Below, piece by piece: positions 27,724 to 36,275 of a DNA stretch of 64,000 nt (position 1 is the stretch's first letter; every line of letters starts with the position of its first letter). The stretch comes from Maribacter algarum (ex Zhang et al. 2020). Its GTDB lineage: Bacteria > Bacteroidota > Bacteroidia > Flavobacteriales > Flavobacteriaceae. The position numbers and the translations under genes are program-made. The stretch spans positions 806,001 to 870,000 of the forward strand of contig NZ_VATY01000001.1 in NCBI RefSeq assembly GCF_005885635.1, written 5' to 3'. A model generated the notes under the pieces. It had not been told where the DNA came from. It searched no databases and saw nothing but the letters and a program-made list of their open reading frames with translations.

Positions 27724-28125
27724 TTGAAAAAGGAGGACGTACCACAAGATGAAAGCAAACTCGAAACTGCGAACATACGCGAAATGTATTATGCCATAGA
27801 TGAAAACGGTGAGTACACGACGGAAGTTAGTACAGGTTGGGACCCCAAGACCATAGCTTTAAATAACGCTTTGGAGCAGATTAAAGAAAGGGCTGAAGAT
27901 GCCAAAATAAAAGTTCTTAACAACGAAACTAGTCCCATCGAATATTACATGGAATTGAATAAAATGGATGTTCCTATATTAGCCAGTTATGCCGGATTTT
28001 GGCAGTGGCAGGTTAAAAGGCACTTTAAACCTTCCGTCTTTAAGAGATTGAATTCAAAAAAACTACAAAAATATGCTGATGTTTTTGAGATTAGCGTAGA
28101 ACAACTAAAAAACATCAAGGCCTAA
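27724..28125 (+). CDS. Conserved-looking protein of unknown function in the pigment cluster
   Basis: This 133-residue protein needs a TTG start at 27724 or the ATG at 27784; no in-frame ATG lies upstream before a stop. I do not recognise a family. It is charged, has no signal peptide or membrane segment, and a C-terminal part rich in Lys and aromatic residues (FWQWQVKRHFKPSVFKRL). YYAIDENGEYTTEVSTGW near the start resembles RYYAIDDKGNVT of DarB, perhaps by chance. It is followed after 3 nt by the BtrH-like gene, so the two may act together. Confidence 0.7.
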   Translation: MKKEDVPQDESKLETANIREMYYAIDENGEYTTEVSTGWDPKTIALNNALEQIKERAEDAKIKVLNNETSPIEYYMELNKMDVPILASYAGFWQWQVKRHFKPSVFKRLNSKKLQKYADVFEISVEQLKNIKA

Positions 28126-28128
28126 CAC

Positions 28129-29124
28129 ATGCAGATAGATTTTAAACACAACCAATCCGCCCATTGTGAAAACGGGGTGGTATCTAACCTTATGCGCCAT
28201 AACGGATTTGAAGTTAGCGAACCTATGGTTTTCGGTATTGGTTCTGGATTACTTTTCAGTTACTTACCATTTTTAAAGGTAGACCACGCACCTGTCTTTA
28301 CCTACCGAATACTTCCTGGACTCATTTTCAAGCGTTTTGCTAAGCGAGTTGGTGTTAAAATAAAACGAGAAAAATTTAAGGACCCAAAAGTAGCTAAAGC
28401 AAGATTAGATGAAAATCTTAAAAATAACAACCCCGTAGGTTTGCAGGTTGGTGTTTATAATTTAGTTTATTTTCCTGATGAATATCGCTTTCATTTCAAT
28501 GCACATAATATGGTGGTTTATGGAAAAGAAAATGACCGTTATTTGATTAGTGACCCCGTTATTGAACATGTAACCTCCCTCACAGAAAAAGAATTGGAAA
28601 AAGTTCGCTTCGCCAAAGGTACAATGGCTCCTAAAGGACATATGTATTACCCCATTGCTTTTCCGGAAAAACTAGATTTAGAAAAGGCTATAGTAAAAGG
28701 AATCAAACAAACTTGCCGCGATATGACGGCTCCGGTTCCCATTGTCGGCGTTAAAGCAATAAGATGGGTGGTTAAAAACATTAGAAAATGGCCGGAGAAA
28801 GTCGGAACCAAAAGAACCAATCACTATCTGGGACAGATTGTCCGTATGCAGGAAGAGATTGGCACTGGCGGAGGAGGTTTTAGATACATATACGCTGCAT
28901 TCCTTCAGGAAGCTAGTAAAGTTTTGAACAACAATCAGCTCTCTGAACTCTCTAAAGAAATGACTGAAATAGGAGACCTATGGCGTGATTTTGCGGTCGA
29001 TGCTTCTCGAATATATAAAAACAGGAGTTCGCAGAGTGATGGATATAACAAAATTGCAGACCAATTAGAACACATTGCCAATTTGGAGGAAAGCTTTTTC
29101 AAAAGATTAAAAAAAGCAGTATAA
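28129..29124 (+). CDS. BtrH-like acyltransferase/C39-type protein
   Basis: This 331-residue protein starts with a BtrH N-terminal-like, papain/C39-type domain (about 1-150). Cys13 in AHCENG, His126 in FNAHNM and Asp142 in ISDP form a plausible catalytic triad. The C-terminal part (about 165-325) is helical and DUF4872-like. BtrH in butirosin synthesis transfers an acyl group from an ACP to an amine. Here the protein could move the aryl polyene or alkyl chain from an ACP to the resorcinol hydroxyl (inference). It stands just before the ABC exporter genes. Confidence 0.78.
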   Translation: MQIDFKHNQSAHCENGVVSNLMRHNGFEVSEPMVFGIGSGLLFSYLPFLKVDHAPVFTYRILPGLIFKRFAKRVGVKIKREKFKDPKVAKARLDENLKNNNPVGLQVGVYNLVYFPDEYRFHFNAHNMVVYGKENDRYLISDPVIEHVTSLTEKELEKVRFAKGTMAPKGHMYYPIAFPEKLDLEKAIVKGIKQTCRDMTAPVPIVGVKAIRWVVKNIRKWPEKVGTKRTNHYLGQIVRMQEEIGTGGGGFRYIYAAFLQEASKVLNNNQLSELSKEMTEIGDLWRDFAVDASRIYKNRSSQSDGYNKIADQLEHIANLEESFFKRLKKAV

Positions 29125-29153
29125 AATGCCCTTTCGGGAACTTAAAAGGATAA

Positions 29154-29897
29154 ATGATTCAAATCAATCAGCTTTCAAAAAAATACAAAGGCGCCGAAGG
29201 CTTTTCGGTATCTGATTTGGATTTGAACATTGACAAAAAAGAGATTTTTGGATTATTAGGCCCTAATGGAGCCGGTAAAACTACCTTGATATCAATGCTC
29301 AGTTCATTGATAAAACCTACCTCAGGTTCCTTCTCAATTAACGGACTAACATTTCAAGAAAATAAAAAGGAGCTCAAACAACTCATCGGAATCGTACCCC
29401 AAGAATATGCACTCTACCCCTCTTTAACAGCTTTTGAAAACCTCTCCTATTTTGGAAGCACCTACAACCTTAAAGGAAACACTTTAAAAGAAAAGATTCA
29501 CGAGCTTCTTAAAACCCTTGGCTTATCTAATTTTGCGAATAAAAAGATTAGTACATTTTCAGGAGGGATGAAACGGCGTATCAATCTTATCGCAAGTATT
29601 CTACATGAACCCAAAGTTTTGTTCTTAGATGAACCCACCGTAGGTGTTGATGTACAGTCGAAAAATGTAATTATTGAACATCTGAAACAATTGAATGCAG
29701 CGGGTACAACTATGATTTACACCTCCCACCATTTGAATGAAGCAGAGAGCTTTTGTTCGCGGGTTGCCATCATTGATAACGGAAAAATCATTACCAAAGG
29801 AAAACCTAAAGATCTAGTTTCATCCTATCAATATGCCAGAAATCTGGAAGATGTATTTTTAGCTATTACAGGAAAAGCCCTTCGCGACCATGCATAA
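29154..29897 (+). CDS. ABC transporter ATP-binding protein
   Basis: This 247-residue ATPase has Walker A GPNGAGKT, signature FSGGMKRR and Walker B VLFLDEP. It is of the ABC-2 exporter type (CcmA/drug-resistance class). It overlaps the permease gene by 8 nt. The pair probably moves the pigment, its precursor or a lipid across the inner membrane (inference from position). Confidence 0.94.
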   Translation: MIQINQLSKKYKGAEGFSVSDLDLNIDKKEIFGLLGPNGAGKTTLISMLSSLIKPTSGSFSINGLTFQENKKELKQLIGIVPQEYALYPSLTAFENLSYFGSTYNLKGNTLKEKIHELLKTLGLSNFANKKISTFSGGMKRRINLIASILHEPKVLFLDEPTVGVDVQSKNVIIEHLKQLNAAGTTMIYTSHHLNEAESFCSRVAIIDNGKIITKGKPKDLVSSYQYARNLEDVFLAITGKALRDHA

Positions 29898-31158
29898 AAT
29901 TTGGGCTTCCGCATACAAAGAGTTTTTGCTCCTCACCCGGGACTTAGGTGGATTGTCCGTTTTATTTTTGATGCCAATTTTATTGGTTATTACCATAACC
30001 ATTATTCAAGACGGAACTTTCAAAACACTAAAAGAAACTAAAATTCCAGTGCTTTGGGTAGATCAGGACCAAGGTGATATCTCTAAAACAATTTACCAAG
30101 GCCTGGTTGAATCAAACACTTTAGAGCTCATTGAAAATACTTCTGAAACCGAAGCAGCAGCATTGGTCAACAAAGGAGATTTTCAATTAGCAATTGTCAT
30201 TCCCGAAAACCTTTCAAAAGATTTAGATAAAAAAGTAAATGAAAATGTGACAGGCATGCTTGCCAAGTTTGGTTTGGAAGAAGATAGTATTGTTCCTCTA
30301 AAAACTATTCTCTCGCCAAAAGAAGTTAGACTTTATTTTGACCCCGCTACGCAGTATACTTTTAAGAGTTCCATTAAAAATGGAATTGATCAAATGATTG
30401 CCAAGGTCGAGACGCAAAGTATTTACAAGGCATTTCAGCAGCAAGTTACCGATGACCCCTCTGAAGTTATATTTGATACTGAAAGTTTTATCACTTTCAA
30501 GGAAATCGGTCCTGAAGACAGAGAAAAAGCGGTGATTCCAAATTCTACCCAGCACAATATTCCTGCTTGGACGCTTTTTGCCATCTTCTTTATAATTCTT
30601 CCTTTATCCATAAATATGGTTAAAGAAAAGAACCAAGGTACTTTTGTTCGATTACGTACAAATCCAATTTCCTACGCAACCGTTTTAGCTGGAAAAACGC
30701 TGGTTTACCTTTGTGTTTCATTACTGCAATTTGGACTGATGTTACTCATTGGTGTATACCTATTCCCTAATATTGGACTGCCTAAATTGGATGTTGCTGG
30801 AAAGGTTCCGATGCTATTTGTAGTCGCATTTTTTGCAGGTTTAGCCGCTATCGGCCTTGGTCTCTTACTTGGCACTATTGCCAAATCTCAAGAACAATCT
30901 GCACCATTTGGAGCTACTTTCGTTGTTATTCTAGCTGCACTCGGTGGTGTTTGGGTTCCCGTATTTGCAATGCCTAGTTTTATGCAGACACTCTCAAAAT
31001 TGTCTCCGATGAATTGGGGACTTGAAGCCTTTTACGATGTTTTTTTAAGGAATATTGGATTTAGTGAACTTCTGCCTGAAATATCCTTGTTATTTTTGTT
31101 CTTTGTGGCAACAGCTGCAATAGCCATTGTCTACAATGAAAGAAAAAATGCAGTTTAA
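29890..31158 (+). CDS. ABC-2 type transporter permease
   Basis: This 422-residue membrane protein has one N-terminal helix (about 20-38), a long extracytoplasmic loop (about 40-220), and five or so helices in the C-terminal half, including the LGLLLGTIAKSQEQ and PMNWGLEAFYDVF segments typical of ABC-2 permeases. It partners the preceding ATPase, sharing an 8-nt overlap. It ends 2 nt before the thioesterase gene. It is an export function by family; the substrate is inferred only from the cluster. Confidence 0.92.
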   Translation: MHKIWASAYKEFLLLTRDLGGLSVLFLMPILLVITITIIQDGTFKTLKETKIPVLWVDQDQGDISKTIYQGLVESNTLELIENTSETEAAALVNKGDFQLAIVIPENLSKDLDKKVNENVTGMLAKFGLEEDSIVPLKTILSPKEVRLYFDPATQYTFKSSIKNGIDQMIAKVETQSIYKAFQQQVTDDPSEVIFDTESFITFKEIGPEDREKAVIPNSTQHNIPAWTLFAIFFIILPLSINMVKEKNQGTFVRLRTNPISYATVLAGKTLVYLCVSLLQFGLMLLIGVYLFPNIGLPKLDVAGKVPMLFVVAFFAGLAAIGLGLLLGTIAKSQEQSAPFGATFVVILAALGGVWVPVFAMPSFMQTLSKLSPMNWGLEAFYDVFLRNIGFSELLPEISLLFLFFVATAAIAIVYNERKNAV

Positions 31159-31160
31159 TA

Positions 31161-31586
31161 ATGAAGAAGGAAATTAGTTTTACAAGTAACTTTCGTGTTC
31201 GATTTACAGAATGTGACCCCTTAGGAATCGTCTGGCATGGCAATTATATTCAGTATTTTGAAGATGGTCGCGAGGCTTTTGGGCGTCATCATGGCATCTC
31301 ATATTTGGACCAAGAGAAACACAAATTCTCCACACCCATTGTCAAGTCCCTTTGTGAGCACAAACTACCTTTGAAGTATGGTGATGTAGCTACGATTAAA
31401 ACGACCTATGTTGATTCTGCCGCTGCCAAAATGGTTTTCAAATATGAGATTTTAAATCCTGAAGAGAAAGTCGTCTGCACAGGAGAGACCGTTCAGGTCT
31501 TTGTAGAGCTCTTTGGGGAAATGTCTCTGGAAATCCCTGATTTCTTCCGGGAATGGAAACAAAAAGTTGGTCTTTTAGATGAGTAA
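31161..31586 (+). CDS. YbgC/4-hydroxybenzoyl-CoA thioesterase-like hotdog thioesterase
   Basis: This 141-residue protein has the family motif FTECDPLGIVWHGNYIQYFEDGR near residues 14-36, with the catalytic Asp in CDPLG and the following aromatic and acidic residues conserved. It would cleave acyl-ACP or acyl-CoA thioesters in the cytoplasm. In the cluster it may release the finished polyene acid or proofread stalled chains. It overlaps the next ketosynthase gene by 8 nt. Confidence 0.9.
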   Translation: MKKEISFTSNFRVRFTECDPLGIVWHGNYIQYFEDGREAFGRHHGISYLDQEKHKFSTPIVKSLCEHKLPLKYGDVATIKTTYVDSAAAKMVFKYEILNPEEKVVCTGETVQVFVELFGEMSLEIPDFFREWKQKVGLLDE

Positions 31587-32727
31587 AGTCTACCTCTCAT
31601 ACAACAATATTGTTTCTTCCTACGGATTTAATAGTGCCTCGGCAATCCAAAATATAAGTAATGAGGTTTCCGGATTGCAATTGGTTGATGATAAAAATAT
31701 CCTCCCAAATCCTTTTTATTCATCTCGAATTCCGCAAGACGAACTTGAAGGAAAATACCAAGATTTACATCCCGAAGAAAAACATACGCGACTTGAAAAA
31801 ATGCTTCTGGTTTCACTAGCGGATACGATTAAACAATCTGGACTTGAAATAAATCAACGTGTCGGACTCATCATTTCCACAACCAAAGGAAATATTGATG
31901 TGTTAGAAAATGGAAGTGATTTTCCTGAAGAGCGAGCTTATTTGGCATCCCTCGGAGAAAAAATCAAATCCTTTTTCGGGTTTCAAAATGATGCTATTGT
32001 CTTATCCAATGCCTGTGTTTCAGGGGTACTAGCCTTAACAGTTGCCAAACGATTTATCAATCAAAACACCTTTGACCATGTGTTTGTGGTTGGTGGAGAT
32101 TTGGTTACCGAATTTATTCTTTCAGGTTTTAACGCTTTCCAAGCATTGAGCAATGAACCGTGCCGTCCATATTGTAAAACCAGAACAGGAATTAACATCG
32201 GAGAAGTCGCAGCGAGTGTTCTGGTCACCAAAGATTCGACAAAATTGGTCAACGAATCGGTCGTTGCCCTTGGTGAAGCATCCTGCAACGATGCCAACCA
32301 TATTTCAGGTCCTTCAAGAACGGGTGAAGGACTACATCGAAGTGTAGAATCTGCTTTAAAGCAAGCAAAAGTTTATCCCGAGCACATCGATTACATATCA
32401 GCTCATGGCACGGCTACCAATTTTAATGACGAAATGGAGGCAATTGCCTTCAATCGTTCCGGTTTACAAAATACACCGCTTAATAGTTTGAAAGGATATT
32501 TCGGGCATACCCTCGGCGCCTCTGGTTTATTGGAAACTATTATCGGTATGCATTCGTTAAATCAAAACACTTTGTTCGCCTCACTTGGATTTCGAGAACT
32601 TGGTGTTTCAGAGCCTTTACATATTATTGAAACTACTACCCCAAAAGAAATCAGTACCTTTTTAAAAACTGCCTCTGGCTTTGGGGGTTGTAATACAGCA
32701 GCCATTTTTCAAAAAGTTAGCGAATAA
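31579..32727 (+). CDS. Beta-ketoacyl-ACP synthase, catalytic residues present
   Basis: This 382-residue ketosynthase is more divergent than the two canonical ones but keeps Cys146 in SNACVSG, His276 in SAHGTATN and His310 in GHTLGASG. It ends with SGFGGCNTAAIF. It therefore probably catalyses condensation, perhaps starting with a special primer such as coumaroyl-ACP or acting on the resorcinol arm (inference). It overlaps the thioesterase by 8 nt. Confidence 0.9.
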   Translation: MSKVYLSYNNIVSSYGFNSASAIQNISNEVSGLQLVDDKNILPNPFYSSRIPQDELEGKYQDLHPEEKHTRLEKMLLVSLADTIKQSGLEINQRVGLIISTTKGNIDVLENGSDFPEERAYLASLGEKIKSFFGFQNDAIVLSNACVSGVLALTVAKRFINQNTFDHVFVVGGDLVTEFILSGFNAFQALSNEPCRPYCKTRTGINIGEVAASVLVTKDSTKLVNESVVALGEASCNDANHISGPSRTGEGLHRSVESALKQAKVYPEHIDYISAHGTATNFNDEMEAIAFNRSGLQNTPLNSLKGYFGHTLGASGLLETIIGMHSLNQNTLFASLGFRELGVSEPLHIIETTTPKEISTFLKTASGFGGCNTAAIFQKVSE

Positions 32728-32776
32728 CTTCTTAAATTCGCGCAGCAAAAAACTGTAGAGAATTAAGGATAGTAGA

Positions 32777-33841
32777 ATGTCAAAAAAACCAATGAAGGCC
32801 TTTGATGCATTGCAAGAAGCTCAAAAAATTGCCTTCGCCCCATTTGTTTTTCAGACCACGGTATCACTTCGGAATTTGGGCGTGCTAGATTTCATTTTTG
32901 AGCATAATACCAAAGGAGGTGTCACCATTCAAGAAATTTCAAAAGGAACTTCGGTGAGTGAATACGGACTTGGAGTACTTTTGGAGATTGCCGAAAGCGC
33001 AGATATTGTGTGCAAGGATGAAGCGAACAAATATGAATTAACCAAAATCGGTTATTTTCTGAGCTACAATCAAATGACCTCTGCCAATATTAATTTTACC
33101 CAAGATATTTGCTACCAAGGTTTATACCATTTGCAAGAAGCCATTGAGACTGGCAAGCCATCAGGACTTAAAGAATTAGGAGATTGGCCAACGATTTATG
33201 AAGGTTTATCTCAACTGACCTCTAAAGAGCAAAAATCTTGGTTTGATTTTGACCATTACTATTCCGATGAAATATTCGAGGAAGCTTTAGAAACGGTTTT
33301 CAAAAAGAAACCCAAACTCCTTTATGATATCGGCGGAAATACAGGGAAATTTGCCAACCTATGCTGCGCCTATGACGATGAAGTTGCCGTCCATATTTTT
33401 GATTTACCCGGACAATTGTCAAAAGCTTTGGAGAATGCAAAAAACAAAGGTTTTGAAAATCGAATTTCGGGCACAGAGATTGATTGGTTGTCAGATAATC
33501 CAACCATTCCTAGTGGTGCTGATACGATTTGGATGAGTCAGTTTTTAGATTGTTTTTCCAAAGAAGAGATTCTCAAAATATTAAAGGTTGCTGTGAATGC
33601 CATGGATGCCGATACCGAATTGATTATTATCGAAACTTATACAGACCGTCAGAAATATGGTAGTGCAAAACTAACCCTCGAGGCAACTTCTTTATACTTT
33701 ACAGCATTAGCAAACGGAAATAGTAAGATGTACACTGCTGAAGAGTTCAAAACTTTAGTTAAAGAAGTTGGCATGACTATCGAAGCAGATAAAAAGGTAG
33801 GCGAATTCCATACGATGTTTGTTTGTAAAAGGAATAAATAA
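32777..33841 (+). CDS. SAM-dependent methyltransferase, O-methyltransferase-like
   Basis: This 354-residue protein has an N-terminal winged-helix dimerisation-like domain (about 1-110, with LRNLGVLDFIFEH). A class I SAM-binding core follows, with LLYDIGGNTGKF around 177-188 and the acidic strand VHIFDLPGQL. This resembles small-molecule O- and C-methyltransferases such as hydroxyindole O-methyltransferase. It would methylate the phenol ring or chain of the pigment; flexirubins commonly carry a ring methyl. The position of methylation cannot be read. Confidence 0.85.
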   Translation: MSKKPMKAFDALQEAQKIAFAPFVFQTTVSLRNLGVLDFIFEHNTKGGVTIQEISKGTSVSEYGLGVLLEIAESADIVCKDEANKYELTKIGYFLSYNQMTSANINFTQDICYQGLYHLQEAIETGKPSGLKELGDWPTIYEGLSQLTSKEQKSWFDFDHYYSDEIFEEALETVFKKKPKLLYDIGGNTGKFANLCCAYDDEVAVHIFDLPGQLSKALENAKNKGFENRISGTEIDWLSDNPTIPSGADTIWMSQFLDCFSKEEILKILKVAVNAMDADTELIIIETYTDRQKYGSAKLTLEATSLYFTALANGNSKMYTAEEFKTLVKEVGMTIEADKKVGEFHTMFVCKRNK

Positions 33842-33938
33842 CCTAGGGGCAAGCCCACCAGGCATTACAAGGAAAATTAACATTGGTTTCGACGCAAGCG
33901 TTGGAGCATTTTAAATCTCGATTATCGAGTAAATTCTA

Positions 33939-34523
33939 TTGAATAACGACTATCACATAGAGCGATATTGCCATATCAGAAATAACGATATTTCTTTAGA
34001 TGGAATTTCTTTGTACAGCGAGAAACATGATAGTTTTAAAGATTTTGCCAAAGCGACTTACAAGCATCTTGAAATTAACCATTCCAAGTTTTTCAAGATG
34101 GATAATTTGAGCAAACTCGCTTTTTTGGCTGCGGATGTACTTCTTAAAGAAGAAACCGAAAAAAATGTTGGCTTAGTACTTTCAAACAAAGCAGCAAGCC
34201 TTGACACCGACCGGAAGCATCAAGAATCGATTAAAGATTATCCTAGTCCCGCTGTATTCGTTTATACCCTTCCCAACATTTGCTTAGGTGAAATCAGCAT
34301 CAGACATCAACTCTTTTCAGAAAATAGCTTTTTTGTTTTTGATAGTTTCAATGCAGAATCGTTGTATACCTATGCCAATAGTTTATTGGATGAACAAAAG
34401 TCAGAAAAAGTACTTTGCGGTTGGGTAAATTTTGATGACGGAAAATATGATGCATTTTTGTACGTTGTTGCTAAGAAAGGTACTTTTGTACATTCTGAAG
34501 CTGAAATAAACCGTTTATATTAG
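33939..34523 (+). CDS. Truncated, degenerate beta-ketoacyl-synthase-like protein
   Basis: The start is a TTG at 33939, because an in-frame stop lies just upstream and the first ATG is deep inside. The 194 residues resemble only the N-terminal half of a ketosynthase: the run from KLAFLAADVLL through VGLVLSN and PAVFVYTLPNICLGEISIRH follows the ketosynthase pattern. Where the active Cys should be, it reads VFDSFNAES, so no nucleophile is present. It could be a non-catalytic partner of a full ketosynthase in aryl-polyene assembly. Upstream (33842-33938) and downstream (34524-34690) gaps are unusual for this tightly packed cluster. Confidence 0.7.
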   Translation: MNNDYHIERYCHIRNNDISLDGISLYSEKHDSFKDFAKATYKHLEINHSKFFKMDNLSKLAFLAADVLLKEETEKNVGLVLSNKAASLDTDRKHQESIKDYPSPAVFVYTLPNICLGEISIRHQLFSENSFFVFDSFNAESLYTYANSLLDEQKSEKVLCGWVNFDDGKYDAFLYVVAKKGTFVHSEAEINRLY

Positions 34524-34561
34524 TTTTGTATTAAATCTTTTGTGTCGGTTAAGCCGCAGTT

Positions 34562-34588
34562 ATTTTTTGTCAGGTCAAGACAAAAAAT
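34562..34588 (+). repeat. AT-rich inverted repeat in an intergenic gap
   Basis: Arms 34562-34571 and 34579-34588 are perfectly complementary over 10 bp with a 7-nt loop. A T-rich left arm and A-rich right arm make it weak as a plus-strand terminator, but it might act so on the minus strand. It sits in a 167-bp stretch with no gene. Confidence 0.4.
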
Positions 34589-34690
34589 TATTGCATAGCA
34601 GTAGCTACGGAATCATTTTTTAACGCAGAGATGGCAATAAAGAACATGGCTTGGGCCGGCTAAGAAAGATTTAATGGAAAACAATACCCA

Positions 34691-34948
34691 ATGAGCGAAC
34701 TGAAATTAGAATTAAAGGAAAAAATAATAGAGCAATTGAACTTAGAAGATATTGCTATTGAAGAAATCGCTGATACTGACCCACTTTTTGGAGAAGGACT
34801 TGGCCTTGATTCCATTGATGCTTTAGAGCTTATTGTAATGCTAGATAAGGATTATGGCATCAAATTAGCAGACCCTAAACAAGGGAGAACTATTTTTGAA
34901 TCAATAGATTCTATGGCTGCCTATATTGAGGAGAATCGTAGTAGATAA
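34691..34948 (+). CDS. Acyl carrier protein 2
   Basis: This 85-residue acidic protein has LGLDSIDALEL with Ser41 as the phosphopantetheine site. The sequence differs clearly from ACP 1, which suggests a different partner set. It is followed by a strong hairpin with a T-run (34968-35001), so it is probably the last gene of the first transcription unit. Confidence 0.93.
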   Translation: MSELKLELKEKIIEQLNLEDIAIEEIADTDPLFGEGLGLDSIDALELIVMLDKDYGIKLADPKQGRTIFESIDSMAAYIEENRSR

Positions 34949-34967
34949 AATTACCTCTTAAGATTTT

Positions 34968-35010
34968 AAAGGGGTGTTCTGCAACAGTGGAACATCCCTT
35001 TTAATTTTCT
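34968..35010 (+). terminator. Strong intrinsic terminator inside the pigment cluster
   Basis: Arms 34968-34979 and 34990-35001 pair over 12 bp with a single G-U wobble around a 10-nt loop, followed by a T-rich run (TTTTAATTTTCT). This is the best terminator in the cluster and lies 19 nt after the ACP 2 stop. Confidence 0.75.
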
Positions 35011-35033
35011 CTTAAAATCCTATCCGATATTCG

Positions 35034-35041
35034 TATTTTTG
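35034..35041 (+). promoter_or_regulatory. -7 promoter box (TATTTTTG)
   Basis: It fits TAnnTTTG, lies 33 nt downstream of the terminator hairpin and 31 nt before the next ketosynthase start. The -33 TTG is not evident. Its position right after a terminator supports a second transcription unit. Confidence 0.5.
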
Positions 35042-35072
35042 ATATGAAATTAGAATTGAGTCCAGAAGAGAA

Positions 35073-36275
35073 ATGAGCAAAGGCGTTGCAATTACGGGAA
35101 TGGGTATTATTTCTGCCATTGGAAACAATGTTCAGGAAAACTATGATTCCCTTATTTCTGGTAAAGCGGGTATTTCCAAAATTTCCCATATCGAAACCAT
35201 ACACGCTGATGAAATAATGGTGGGCGAGATTAAAATCCCCAATACTGAATTTGAAGAGCAGCTAGGCCTTTCTAAAAATAGCTATTCTCGTTCGCCCATT
35301 TTAGGAATTATTGCAGCAAAAGAGGCACTCGCTCAAGCTGGTATTTCAGACATCAATGATTTTAAAACGGGGTTGATTTCAAGCACCACTGTAGGTGGCA
35401 TGGACAAATCGGAACAGTATTTTCATGAGTATTTTGAAAGTAACAACAACTGGCAGCATATAAACGGACTTCACGCTGGTGATTCCACCAAAAAAATAGC
35501 TGATGCTATTGGCTTGAAAGAAAGTTTTATGACTACTATCAGCACGGCCTGTTCCTCCGCTGCAAACGCAATAATGCTTGGTGCTCGAATGATAAAATCA
35601 GGAAAATTAGAGAGGGTAGTTGTCGGTGGCACGGATGCACTATCCAAATTTACTATCAACGGATTCAAAACCTTGATGATTCTCTCCGATACCTACAACA
35701 CTCCTTTTGATGAAAATCGAAAAGGTCTTAATCTTGGTGAGGCTGGAGCTTTCTTAGTTTTAGAATCTGAAAGTATCATTGAAAGAGAAAAAAGAGAAGT
35801 TCTAGCCTATGTAAAAGGCTTCGGAAATGCGAATGACGCCTTTCACCAAACGGCCTCATCTGATAATGGTGATGGAGCTGTCTTAGCTATGGAAAAAGCC
35901 TTAAAAGTAGCCGGGTTGAAACCTGATGAGATTGACTATATCAATGCACACGGAACGGCAACTCCCAATAACGACTTATCTGAAGGCAGGGCCTTACAAA
36001 GGGTATTTGGTAAAGGAAAAGTTCCGGAATTTAGCTCAACAAAGGCATATACCGGTCATACCTTAGCGGTAGCTGGAGGTGTAGAAGCGATATACTCCGT
36101 TTTAGCCTTGCAAAATAATTGTATTTATCCCAATCTGAATTTTAAGACTCCGATGAAGGAATTTGATTTGCTTCCACAAAAAGAGGTCAAGGAAAAGGAG
36201 CTCAACCATGTACTTTCGAATTCATTCGGCTTTGGAGGAAATTGTTCAACCCTTATAATTTCCAAGGAGGCATGA
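35073..36275 (+). CDS. Beta-ketoacyl-ACP synthase (FabF type), KS-alpha of a KS/CLF pair
   Basis: This 400-residue enzyme has Cys160 in ISTACSSA, His293 in NAHGTATP and His329 in TGHTLAVAGG, an intact triad, plus the final NSFGFGGNCSTLI. The next gene encodes a ketosynthase-like protein without the Cys and overlaps it by ATGA, the classic arrangement of a KS-alpha with its chain-length factor. It probably builds the polyene chain. Confidence 0.93.
   Translation: MSKGVAITGMGIISAIGNNVQENYDSLISGKAGISKISHIETIHADEIMVGEIKIPNTEFEEQLGLSKNSYSRSPILGIIAAKEALAQAGISDINDFKTGLISSTTVGGMDKSEQYFHEYFESNNNWQHINGLHAGDSTKKIADAIGLKESFMTTISTACSSAANAIMLGARMIKSGKLERVVVGGTDALSKFTINGFKTLMILSDTYNTPFDENRKGLNLGEAGAFLVLESESIIEREKREVLAYVKGFGNANDAFHQTASSDNGDGAVLAMEKALKVAGLKPDEIDYINAHGTATPNNDLSEGRALQRVFGKGKVPEFSSTKAYTGHTLAVAGGVEAIYSVLALQNNCIYPNLNFKTPMKEFDLLPQKEVKEKELNHVLSNSFGFGGNCSTLIISKEA

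Noticed and set aside
34524-34690. Possible tRNA or small RNA gene in the intergenic gap
   Set aside because: No cloverleaf or CCA end could be drawn; only an AT-rich 10-bp hairpin is present.
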